This document shows, piece by piece, positions 1-7,930 of a stretch of 55,115 nt of DNA (the first letter of the stretch is position 1; the number at the start of each line of letters is the position of its first letter). Source of the stretch: Opitutaceae bacterium (GTDB taxonomy: Bacteria; Verrucomicrobiota; Verrucomicrobiia; Opitutales; Opitutaceae); assembly GCA_003151495.1 (NCBI GenBank), contig PLXR01000008.1:671-55785 (forward strand). Direction: 5' to 3'. A program made the translations under genes and the position numbers. The notes below the pieces were generated by a model that searched no databases, was not told where the DNA came from, and was given only the letters and a program-made list of their open reading frames with translations.

Positions 1-765
1 TCCAACGCGATCAAGTACAACAAGGAGCAGGGGTCCGTCACCGTCGAATACATCCATTCCGCCCCAAGCCGAGTCCGATTCAACATCAGGGACACGGGTG
101 AGGGATTGCCTCCGGAAATGCTTGCCAAGCTGTTCCAGCCGTTCAACCGACTCGGGCAGGAATCAGGCAGTGTGCCGGGGACGGGGATCGGCCTGGTCGT
201 GACGAAGCGGCTGGCCGAGCTGATGGGGGGCGCCATAGGGGTAGAGAGCACCGTCGGAAAGGGAAGCGTCTTCTGGTGCGAGCTGGACGAAGTCGAGGAG
301 CCCCACGCGGGCGAGGAGGTCCGCGAGGCCGGCGAGGCTCCCAAGCCGAGGCTGCCCGCGGGCGCGCACACGGCGACGTTGCTCTACGTGGAGGACAATC
401 CCGCCAACATGGAGCTGGTAAGGCAGCTGGTCTCCCGGCGCCCGGACGTAAAGCTGATGACCGCACCGAACGGAACCCTTGGCATCGAACTCGCCAGGGC
501 GGCCCTTCCGACGGCGATCCTGATGGACATAAACCTTCCGGGAATCAGCGGCCTCAAGGCCATGAAGATCCTCCGCGAGGACCCGGCGACCGCGCACATC
601 CCCGTCGTTGCCCTGAGCGCCAACGCAATGCCGCGCGACATCGAAAAGGGACTTGCGGAGGGATTCTTCCGCTACCTCACGAAGCCCATTCAGGTCAAAG
701 ACTTCATGAACACCCTGAACGAAGCCCTGGAATTTGCTATGAAATCCGCCCGGGATGGCAGATAG
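1..765 (+). CDS. Hybrid sensor histidine kinase, C-terminal part (HATPase plus receiver)
   Basis: The frame is open from the first base, so the N-terminal sensor and phospho-acceptor domain lie outside the window. The visible part opens with an ATPase N-box (SNAIKYN), then a G1 box (DTGEGLP) and G2 box (GTGIGL), so it is the ATP-binding half of a histidine kinase. A receiver domain follows after a short linker, with the phospho-acceptor Asp in MDINLPG and the conserved Lys in LTKPIQ. This makes it a hybrid kinase whose receiver probably passes phosphate on. The next gene, another hybrid kinase, starts 12 bp downstream, so the two are likely co-transcribed. The signal it senses cannot be seen here. 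Confidence 0.9.
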   Translation, partial: SNAIKYNKEQGSVTVEYIHSAPSRVRFNIRDTGEGLPPEMLAKLFQPFNRLGQESGSVPGTGIGLVVTKRLAELMGGAIGVESTVGKGSVFWCELDEVEEPHAGEEVREAGEAPKPRLPAGAHTATLLYVEDNPANMELVRQLVSRRPDVKLMTAPNGTLGIELARAALPTAILMDINLPGISGLKAMKILREDPATAHIPVVALSANAMPRDIEKGLAEGFFRYLTKPIQVKDFMNTLNEALEFAMKSARDGR

Positions 766-777
766 GTCGCGTGGCCC

Positions 778-3165
778 GTGGTCATCTCATCGGATATCCT
801 CAATGCCGGCATCCTGATCGTCGATGACCAGCAGGCCAATGTGGCGCTGCTGAACCAGATGCTGGGCGGAGCCGGTTATGTCTCGGTCTCCTCCACGACG
901 GATCCGTCCAAGGTCTGCGAGCTGCACCGCAAGAACCGCTATGACCTGATTCTCCTGGACCTCCAGATGCCGAGGATGGACGGGTTTGAGGTCATGGAGG
1001 GCCTGAAGCAGATCGAGGCCTCACGCCAGCTCCCGGTCCTCGTGATCACGGCGCAGCCCGCGCACAAGCTGCGCGCCCTGAAGGCCGGGGCCAGGGACTT
1101 CATAGGCAAGCCCTTCGACCTCGCGGAGGTCCTCCTCAGGGTGCACAACATGATCGAGGTGAGTCTCTTGCACCGGGACGAGACGCTCCAGAGCCTAAAG
1201 CGGCTCGAGAATTCGCAGCGCATAGCCCTCATCGGGGACTGGGAACACGACCTCGCGAGCGGGCGAACGGTGTGGTCCGAAGAAATCTACAGGATCCTCG
1301 GCATCTCAAGGCTGGAGTTCCCGCCGAGCGCCGAGAAATTCGACAGCATGACGCATCCGGAGGACCTCGGAGCACTGCGACGGGAGAGGGAGGCGATCAC
1401 GGAATCCGAGCGCCGCCTCAACTGCGAGCATCGTATTGTCCGCCCGGGCGGGGAGATCCGCTTCGTCCATCAGATCGCGGAGACGGCCTTCGACGCCAGC
1501 GGCCGGCCGGTGCGGGAGTCCGGCACAATCCAGGACGTCACGGAGCGCAAGCAGAGCGAGGAGGCGCTGCGCATGCAGGGCTACGTCCTCGAGAGCATGG
1601 CTGAGGGCGTAAACGTGGTGAACGAGGAGGGGACAATCCTCTTCAGCAACGAGGCCTGCGACGCCATGTTCGGCTATCCGCACGGATCGCTCGTCGGGCG
1701 GCGCGCGTCGGTCCTGAACGAGCGGCCGGCCCAGGGGAGCGGGGAGTCCGAGGCGCAAATGAGGGAGCGGCTGGAGCTGACGGGGCGCTGGAGCGGGGAG
1801 ATGGAGAACAAGAGGAAGGACGGGACGGTATTCACCACTCGGGCGCGGGTGTGCTTCATGGAGATCTCCGGCAGGAGATGCACGGTCGCCGTGAGGGAGG
1901 ACATCACGCGGGCGAAGCAGTTCGAGCTCCAGCTGCTTCGGGTCCAGCGAGTGGAGAGCATCAGCCGGATGGCCAGCGGGATTGCCCACGACATGAACAA
2001 CGTCCTGGCCCCGATCGTTATTGCCGTGCACCTCCTTCGAAAGGGCAGGGCCGATGAGGAGAAGGCCGAGAAACTGTTCGCCATGATCGAGGCGAGCGCA
2101 AACCGCGGTTCCCTGCTCATCAAGCAGCTCCTCTACTTCGGGCGCGGCATCGAGGGCCGGCGCACCGCGCTCAGGATCTCCGACTCTGTAAGGGAGATCC
2201 ATGAGATGATCGACGCGACATTCCCGCGGAACATCACCATCAAGGCGGAGCCATCCAAGGACCCGCTTCTGGTCCTTGCCGATTCGACCCAGGTGCACCA
2301 GGTTTTACTCAACCTTTGCGTGAATGCGCGGGACGCGATGCCCGAAGGCGGGTCGCTCTCGATAAAGGTGACCAATCTGTCGGTCGACGAAAGCTTCGTC
2401 GGACGAAGCCCGGAGGCAAAGCCGGGACGCTACGTCCTCGTCGCCGTCTCCGACTCGGGGACGGGAATTCCGGCCGAGCTGCGCGAGAGGATCTTCGAGC
2501 CCTTCTTCACGACGAAGAAGGCGGGCGAGGGCACGGGCATTGGCCTGTCCACGGTGATCGCAATCGTGAAGGGGCACGGCGGCTTCGTGACGCTGGAGAG
2601 CGAGGTCGGAGCGGGCACGACCTTCCGGGTGTACCTGCCCGAGATGGTGGGCGCGCCGGCGCTCCTGATTGACGATCCAGGAAGTGTCCCGCCCATAGGG
2701 CGGAACGAGACCGTGCTCATTGTCGACGACGAGGAGCCCATCCGTGAGGTCGCGGGCGCAATGCTCAGGGAATTCGGGTACCGTGTGCTGACGGCGAGCA
2801 ACGGCGCCGAGGGGACGGTGATTTTCGCCCAGAGGGAGAACGGCATCAAGCTGGTCATCGCCGACTATGACATGCCCGTGATGGACGGCCTGAGCATGAT
2901 CCGCGTGATCAAGCATATCGATCCCGCCGCAAAGGTCATCATGACGACCGGGCAAAGCGGCGGCCTTCGCGTGGCGAAGGAGAAGGCCGAGCTTGAATCG
3001 CTGGGGATTGGCACCGTCCTGGAGAAGCCCTTCACCGCCTCGTCGATCCTGTCCGCGATCCACGCCCTAGTCGGCTCCGCGGCCGCATGTCCGGCCCCGG
3101 AAGCCATGGCGGAAGGGGAATTGGCCACGGCGACCCCGGGCAACGGATTCCTTCCCGCGGACTGA
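778..3165 (+). CDS. Hybrid histidine kinase: receiver-PAS-PAS-HisKA-HATPase-receiver
   Basis: This is a 795-aa cytoplasmic-looking kinase with no obvious membrane segment. Order: receiver at about residues 10-125 (Asp in LLDLQMPRMDG), PAS at about 150-260, second PAS at about 270-385, HisKA with the phospho-acceptor His404 in GIAHDMNN, HATPase at about 515-630 with GTGIGL, and a second receiver at about 645-770 (Asp in IADYDMP). A receiver at each end suggests it both receives and passes on phosphate, perhaps from the kinase just upstream. The start is GTG, 12 bp after the preceding stop. PAS domains often bind heme, flavin or small ligands, but no ligand can be assigned here. Confidence 0.92.
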   Translation: MVISSDILNAGILIVDDQQANVALLNQMLGGAGYVSVSSTTDPSKVCELHRKNRYDLILLDLQMPRMDGFEVMEGLKQIEASRQLPVLVITAQPAHKLRALKAGARDFIGKPFDLAEVLLRVHNMIEVSLLHRDETLQSLKRLENSQRIALIGDWEHDLASGRTVWSEEIYRILGISRLEFPPSAEKFDSMTHPEDLGALRREREAITESERRLNCEHRIVRPGGEIRFVHQIAETAFDASGRPVRESGTIQDVTERKQSEEALRMQGYVLESMAEGVNVVNEEGTILFSNEACDAMFGYPHGSLVGRRASVLNERPAQGSGESEAQMRERLELTGRWSGEMENKRKDGTVFTTRARVCFMEISGRRCTVAVREDITRAKQFELQLLRVQRVESISRMASGIAHDMNNVLAPIVIAVHLLRKGRADEEKAEKLFAMIEASANRGSLLIKQLLYFGRGIEGRRTALRISDSVREIHEMIDATFPRNITIKAEPSKDPLLVLADSTQVHQVLLNLCVNARDAMPEGGSLSIKVTNLSVDESFVGRSPEAKPGRYVLVAVSDSGTGIPAELRERIFEPFFTTKKAGEGTGIGLSTVIAIVKGHGGFVTLESEVGAGTTFRVYLPEMVGAPALLIDDPGSVPPIGRNETVLIVDDEEPIREVAGAMLREFGYRVLTASNGAEGTVIFAQRENGIKLVIADYDMPVMDGLSMIRVIKHIDPAAKVIMTTGQSGGLRVAKEKAELESLGIGTVLEKPFTASSILSAIHALVGSAAACPAPEAMAEGELATATPGNGFLPAD

Positions 3166-3176
3166 CCCCGGCCGGC

Positions 3177-4313
3177 CTAGGATTCAAATCCGTAGACCGA
3201 GTTGAGCGTCATGTCGCGGGAGGCGAAGAGCACGGCCCTGGTGACCAGGTTTCTCGCGGCGACCACAATGGGGTTCTCGAGCTGGCCTATTGCTCCGATG
3301 CGCCTCGACTGCCTCCCGACAAACGTTGTCCGGCCACGGCGGGCCTCCTCGTAGGCGGCGAACCCCGCGGCGAGGTCCGGCTCACCACGGAGGGATTTGG
3401 CCAGGCAGGCGGCGTCCTCGATGGCCATGCATGCGCCCTGGCCGACATTGGGGGTTATCGGGTGCGCGGCGTCGCCTAGCAAAGTCACGCAGCCTCTGCT
3501 CCAGCGCGGGAGCGCCCTCCGGTCCTGCGCATCATTCTTGATTATGTCGGAGGCGTTCGTGCCCTCGATCAGCTCCTGGATGGGCCGGTGCCAGCCTGCG
3601 AACAGCCCTTGAATCTCGGACTTGCGCCCCTTATCCCCGTCGGCCTGCGCAGCGGGGCCGTTGCGGGTGGCGTACCAGCACACCCGTCCCCCTCCCATCG
3701 GCATCACGCCAAACCTTTGGCCCCTTCCCCAGGTCTCGGTGATGTGGCCGCGGCTGCCGCCCGGTGTCTCGGGACCGATTCCGCGCCATATGCAATACCC
3801 GCGAAAGATGGGGTCCGAGGGTCCGTGGAGCCTTGCCCGCACTACGGAGTGCACGCCGTCGGCCCCTATGAGGCCATCCGCCCGCACGCTTGGGCCGCCG
3901 GCGAAATCTGCGGTCACCCCGATATCGGCGCCATGCGTGAAGGACACCAGCCGCCTGTCCGGGACCACGCAGCCGGGAGAAAGGGCCCGCATCAGCACCC
4001 TGTGCAGGTCGGCGCGGTGCAGGCACACGGCGGGGGTGTCAAATCCGCCCATGGGAATCGTGGAAATCGTCCCGCCGTCCGGGCGGAGCAGGTCGAAGTG
4101 GGTGACGGTCTCGCTGGTCTCCAGGAGCGGGTCCAGGACCCCCCAGGACCTCAGGATGCGCGTGGCGTTCGGCCAAAGGCTCATGCCCGCCCCAATCTCG
4201 GCGAATGCCGGGGCCCGCTCGAACACGTTCACGGCAATGCCCTCACGCTCCAGGGCGAGCGCGGCGGCCATCCCGCCTATGCCGCCCCCTGCGATGATCA
4301 GCCTTCGGCCCAT
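3177..4313 (-). CDS. FAD-dependent aromatic monooxygenase family protein
   Basis: A 378-aa flavoprotein of the salicylate hydroxylase / PHBH-like family. The N-terminal dinucleotide fold has GGGIGG at about residues 7-12, and the second FAD motif GDAAHP is near residue 280. Such enzymes use NAD(P)H and oxygen to hydroxylate or epoxidise aromatic or isoprenoid substrates, but the substrate cannot be read from sequence. I chose the ATG just before RRLIIAGG because it puts the Rossmann strand at the N terminus. An in-frame ATG 39 bp further upstream at 4352 is possible. It is convergent with the kinase, ending 11 bp from it, and divergent from the cytochrome c gene. Confidence 0.88.
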   Translation of the reverse strand: MGRRLIIAGGGIGGMAAALALEREGIAVNVFERAPAFAEIGAGMSLWPNATRILRSWGVLDPLLETSETVTHFDLLRPDGGTISTIPMGGFDTPAVCLHRADLHRVLMRALSPGCVVPDRRLVSFTHGADIGVTADFAGGPSVRADGLIGADGVHSVVRARLHGPSDPIFRGYCIWRGIGPETPGGSRGHITETWGRGQRFGVMPMGGGRVCWYATRNGPAAQADGDKGRKSEIQGLFAGWHRPIQELIEGTNASDIIKNDAQDRRALPRWSRGCVTLLGDAAHPITPNVGQGACMAIEDAACLAKSLRGEPDLAAGFAAYEEARRGRTTFVGRQSRRIGAIGQLENPIVVAARNLVTRAVLFASRDMTLNSVYGFES

Positions 4314-4505
4314 GGGTTGATGAGAGGACCTGATAGCCGGGGAGTGGAGCACAGTCCGGCGACAGGAAGCCAGCTAGATTGGTTCCGGATATCTGCCCCG
4401 GGCCGACCTGCATTCGCCCCGGGGGGCGGGCCAAGGGTCCCGGGCCACCCCCGTGGGGTCCCAACGGGCTTGAGCCGCGCCAGATTCTGGCGATCCTGAC
4501 GAGTC

Positions 4506-5012
4506 ATGAAGAATGTCATTGTTGGGATCTTGCTGGGGGTGGCGCTCTGCCTTGTCGGTGGGTTTCTCTTCCTGACCCGGGGGGGCATGCCTGTGAAGAC
4601 AGAGGGAGGGCCGCTTCCTTTCGAATTGTACCTGGCGCATGCCGCGCTCCGGTCGGCCATAGGGACTGAGGCTGATCGGCCTTCCCCTATCCCCGCCGAC
4701 GAAAAGAACCTCGTCGGGGGGGCGCATGTCTACCGGGCCCAATGCTCGGTCTGCCACGGTGAATGGGGACGCCTCCCGTCGGCGATCGCAAAGGGCATGT
4801 TTCCCCAGCCGCCCCAGCTCCTGCCCCCCAAGACGGGAGTGACCGACGACCCGGTGGGGGAGACCTACTGGAAGGTGCGCAACGGGATCAGGCTCACCGG
4901 AATGCCCGGATACGGATCCTCGCTGTCGGACACGGAGATCTGGCAGGTCAGCCTTCTTCTCCTGCACGCCCAGGAGCTACCGCCCCCCGCCAAGGACGTG
5001 CTCCAGCGCTGA
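4506..5012 (+). CDS. Monoheme c-type cytochrome, membrane-anchored
   Basis: A 168-aa protein with an N-terminal hydrophobic segment (about residues 4-24) acting as signal or anchor, then a periplasmic class I cytochrome c domain. The heme site is CSVCH at residues 80-84. A plausible distal Met ligand lies in GMPGYG, in the usual position for these folds. It would carry single electrons in the periplasm, for example to the cbb3 oxidase encoded 15 kb away, though no direct link is visible. It stands alone, divergent from the FAD monooxygenase. Confidence 0.85.
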   Translation: MKNVIVGILLGVALCLVGGFLFLTRGGMPVKTEGGPLPFELYLAHAALRSAIGTEADRPSPIPADEKNLVGGAHVYRAQCSVCHGEWGRLPSAIAKGMFPQPPQLLPPKTGVTDDPVGETYWKVRNGIRLTGMPGYGSSLSDTEIWQVSLLLLHAQELPPPAKDVLQR

Positions 5013-5101
5013 GGGCGCCGGCCCGTGTCATACCAAGATGTGCGCAGCGTTTGGCAATCCGTGGTGAGTGGGTAGCCCGCAAACTGCTTAGTGTCCGAAG
5101 G

Positions 5102-5596
5102 GTGAACTGGACCTATCTGAAGGTCTGCGAGTCCTCCCAGCCCGCAATCAGGGCCCGTTGGAGCGCCCTCCTTCAAAAGGAAAAGGCCTGGGAATGCACC
5201 GAGTCCCCCTCGGCGCTGGAGGGGGCGATGGACCGGTTCCTTGAGGGCCTCTGGGCCCTGTTGGCCGCGAGCAACGTCCCGAACCTTGTCTGCAAGGTGC
5301 CTCCCGCGGAAATGCCCCTGTGGGGCAAGGGCGCGTGCAGGCTGAATTCGACCCTGGTATTCATCGCGGTCGGAAAGAAGGCGGTGAAGGCCGTCGCGCA
5401 GAGGGCGGAGGCGACCCAGTCGGACCTGCCCCAAGACGAGCGGGGCGAGCAGAGGGCCGAGCTGATGCTAGCCTATGACGTCGTGTCCCAGCGCGAAATC
5501 CAGCGGATCTGCGGGCCCTGCTTCAGAAGATCGCGGTGCTCGGTCGGGGAGATCCCGGAAGTGTCCAGGCATCCCGCTACGGGACTACACCCCTGA
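5102..5596 (+). CDS. Hypothetical protein (164 aa)
   Basis: I do not recognise this gene. The frame is open through the whole gap between the cytochrome c and hemN, and its composition looks protein-like: MNWTYLKVCESS at the start, an amphipathic middle, and DLPQDERGEQRAELMLAY near the end. The GTG at 5102 was chosen because a purine-rich GAAGG lies just upstream; the frame itself continues open further 5'. It has five or more cysteines, including a CGPCFRRSRC cluster near the C terminus that could bind a metal or form a disulfide. It is convergent with hemN, 7 bp away. It may be a lineage-specific gene or a chance open frame. Confidence 0.45.
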   Translation: MNWTYLKVCESSQPAIRARWSALLQKEKAWECTESPSALEGAMDRFLEGLWALLAASNVPNLVCKVPPAEMPLWGKGACRLNSTLVFIAVGKKAVKAVAQRAEATQSDLPQDERGEQRAELMLAYDVVSQREIQRICGPCFRRSRCSVGEIPEVSRHPATGLHP

Positions 5597-5603
5597 TGGC
5601 GGT

Positions 5604-7010
5604 TCAGATCGTCTGGGAATGGCGGCTAGTCCCCGGGGTGAAGGTCGCGTCAAAGCGCATCGCCACGATGCGCAGGAGCGGGACGCCGCGGGGAGTGACC
5701 TCGATGCCCCTCGGCGTCCTCAGGATCAGCCCGTCCGCCTCCAAGTCCTCCAGGTCCGCAATCTCCGGTGCGTAGTGCGACGTGATGTCGACGCCCAGGA
5801 GGCTGGACATCGACCGATAGTCGATCTTTCTGTCGCACATGATCCGCATGATGATCGTGCGGCGCCTCTGGTCCTCGTCCGTGAGGATGAGGCCGCGCTC
5901 TATGGGGAGCTGTCCGGCGGCGATCGCATGCCGCCATTCGTCGAGGCCCTTGAAGTTCTGCCGGTAGCTGTCGATCGTCGACGAAATCGACGTGACGCCG
6001 AAGCCGTAGAGCGAAGTGCCGGCTGCGGTGCTATAGCCCTGGAAATTCCGGTGCAGCGTCCCGTTGCCCTGGGCGACCGCGAGCTCGTCGCCCGGCCTTG
6101 CGAAATGGTCGAGACCGATGTCGACGTACCCGGCCGCTGTGAGCTTGTCATGGGCAACGGCCCACATCGCGAGCTTCTCCTCGGGAGTGGGGAGCTGCTG
6201 GCGGGACTCGAAGATCCGCTGCGCGGGCTTGAGCCAGGGAACGTGGGCGTAGCTGAACACCGAGAGGCGGTCGGGCGAGATGGCCAGCACGTCGTCGATG
6301 GTCTGTGCGAACGTCTCGGCGGTCTGGAGCGGCAGGCCGTAGATGAGGTCCACGTTGACCGAGTTGAAGCCCGCGTCCCGCAGCCAGGCGACAGCCTGGG
6401 CGTTGAGTTCCGGGGGCTGCCAGCGGTGTATCGCCAGCTGAACCTGCGGGTTGGTGTCCTGCACCCCTATCGACGCCCTGTTGGCCCCGATGACCCTGAG
6501 CGCCTCCACGTGGTCCCGGGTCAGGCGCCTGGGATCGATCTCGACGCCAAATTCGCAGTTCCTGTCGGGGAAGAAGTTGCCGTGGATGAGCATTCCCATC
6601 CGGGCCAGCTCCTCCGGAGGCAGGAAGGTCGGCGTGCCGCCTCCGAGGTGTATCTGGGTCACCGGCCGGTGGCGGTCAATCCTCGCGGCCACCAGCTGCA
6701 CCTCGCGTTCGAGAACGTCGACATAGTCGGAGGCGGACTCGCGGTTGCGGGTGATGATCGTGCTGCACCCGCAGTACCAGCACTGGCTCTCGCAGAAAGG
6801 GAGGTGGAAATAGAGCGACAGCGGCCCGGCTCCGGGACGGTTGTCATCCGCGATCGCGTCCTGCAGTTCGCTCGCCTCGCCCGGCAGGGTGAACTTCGTG
6901 GCGGGCGGGTAGGACGTGTACCTGGGCGCCGCGACCGAGTACTTGCGGATGAGCTCGAGGTCGAGAAGCGGTGCCGCGGGGGGGGAGGCGGTCTCGTCGG
7001 TGAGGATCAT
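5604..7010 (-). CDS. hemN: Oxygen-independent coproporphyrinogen III oxidase
   Basis: A 468-aa radical-SAM enzyme that converts coproporphyrinogen III to protoporphyrinogen IX without oxygen, in the cytoplasm. The [4Fe-4S] site is Cys73, Cys77 and Cys80 (PFCESQCWYC), and the SAM-contacting GGGTP motif follows (LGGGTPTFL). The N-terminal YTSYPPA and Tyr-rich substrate region match HemN proper rather than the shorter HemW. It supports heme synthesis under low oxygen, in keeping with the cbb3 oxidase and class II ribonucleotide reductase nearby. A small gene lies 39 bp upstream on the same strand. Confidence 0.96.
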   Translation of the reverse strand: MILTDETASPPAAPLLDLELIRKYSVAAPRYTSYPPATKFTLPGEASELQDAIADDNRPGAGPLSLYFHLPFCESQCWYCGCSTIITRNRESASDYVDVLEREVQLVAARIDRHRPVTQIHLGGGTPTFLPPEELARMGMLIHGNFFPDRNCEFGVEIDPRRLTRDHVEALRVIGANRASIGVQDTNPQVQLAIHRWQPPELNAQAVAWLRDAGFNSVNVDLIYGLPLQTAETFAQTIDDVLAISPDRLSVFSYAHVPWLKPAQRIFESRQQLPTPEEKLAMWAVAHDKLTAAGYVDIGLDHFARPGDELAVAQGNGTLHRNFQGYSTAAGTSLYGFGVTSISSTIDSYRQNFKGLDEWRHAIAAGQLPIERGLILTDEDQRRRTIIMRIMCDRKIDYRSMSSLLGVDITSHYAPEIADLEDLEADGLILRTPRGIEVTPRGVPLLRIVAMRFDATFTPGTSRHSQTI

Positions 7011-7049
7011 TGGGGTGGGGGTCTGGCTCTCGGGCTCGGTGGTCCCGAT

Positions 7050-7340
7050 TCAGGCGGCAAACCCGAAACGAAAGTGTTCCTCCTCGGGCTTGATGTTGAG
7101 CGATGTGCAGATGCGACTTGAGGCGATTCCCGATGCGGCGAGCTTCACGATGCGGTCGAAGTCCGGCCTCGGCAGGTCGGCACCCTCGTGCCTGATCGCG
7201 TGGATTCCCATGCCCTGCTCCAGGAGGTCCTGCACGAAGACCTCGCAGGCGACCGGGTCGTCGGTGTTGTAGAAATGATGCTCCGGAAGCAGGTGCCTTT
7301 GGAGCCGCACGCTGTATTCGACTGAGTATTTCTTGAGCAT
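7050..7340 (-). CDS. Small hypothetical protein (96 aa)
   Basis: A short protein beginning MLKKYSVEYS, with a central helix-rich stretch and the ending HFRFGFAA. I do not recognise the family. The ATG at 7340 was preferred because upstream codons are compositionally poor and run into the adjoining small gene. It lies between the DUF2934 gene (89 bp upstream) and hemN (39 bp downstream) on the same strand, so it may be part of a hemN transcript. There are no membrane segments or obvious metal sites. Confidence 0.6.
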   Translation of the reverse strand: MLKKYSVEYSVRLQRHLLPEHHFYNTDDPVACEVFVQDLLEQGMGIHAIRHEGADLPRPDFDRIVKLAASGIASSRICTSLNIKPEEEHFRFGFAA

Positions 7341-7429
7341 TTTGTTCTTGGACTTGGGAGACAGGCCGACTGGAAATTGGCGCCCGCGGGCTATGTGCGC
7401 CGCGGGCGCGCTCCTTGGGGCTTCTCTCT

Positions 7430-7687
7430 TTATCCCGCGAGGTTCCGCGCCTCGGGGGAAGTTATCGTGACCGTCTTCTCGGTCCGGCTCTGGGTATGGT
7501 GGTGGAGCCTTGTCTGGGCCTTCGATTTGGGTATGCACGCGCTCAGGCAGGCCTTTGCCTCAAGCCAATTCTCTAGGTCACGCCCCGGGACGCATCCGCT
7601 CTGCACGAACAGGTGGTAGGCATAGTCGCGGACGTCGGCCTCGGTCGGCTCAGACGGAACCAACTTGGAGTAGCGGTTTGTTTTCAT
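7430..7687 (-). CDS. DUF2934 family small protein
   Basis: An 85-aa protein. Its middle section, DYAYHLFVQSG followed by GRDLENWLEA, matches the DUF2934 signature (Tyr-containing helix, then G-R-x-x-E-x-W-x-x-A). Proteins of this kind are short, soluble and common in stress-related contexts of soil bacteria; their role is unknown. The start is the ATG of MKTNRYSK. The C-terminal tail after residue 50 is basic and low in complexity. It runs in the direction of hemN. Confidence 0.68.
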   Translation of the reverse strand: MKTNRYSKLVPSEPTEADVRDYAYHLFVQSGCVPGRDLENWLEAKACLSACIPKSKAQTRLHHHTQSRTEKTVTITSPEARNLAG

Positions 7688-7930
7688 GGGATCGGACAGA
7701 GAGGGTACCACCGGTCGGTCGATCCTGCTGCGCATGGATTGCGAATTCTGTCGTGAAATTTGCGGACAAAGGCCCTTCCCTGGCGCCGAAGGTACGAATG
7801 GTAACATGCCTTCCTTACGTTACTTGTGTATTCAACGTGGTGCTCCCGAGGGGGCGCGTGAACGGAGCCTCCGGGGCACGGGCGGGGCACCCCTCGGGCG
7901 GGCCGTCGACGAGCCTCAAAAGGGCCCCTC
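7688..7930. other. Intergenic region between nrdJ end and DUF2934 gene
   Basis: 243 bp without a convincing gene. It must hold the 3' end signals of the ribonucleotide reductase transcript and the promoter of the DUF2934 gene, both minus strand. There are several short GC-rich inverted repeats at about 7850-7930 but no clean stem followed by a T tract, so no terminator is called. Confidence 0.4.
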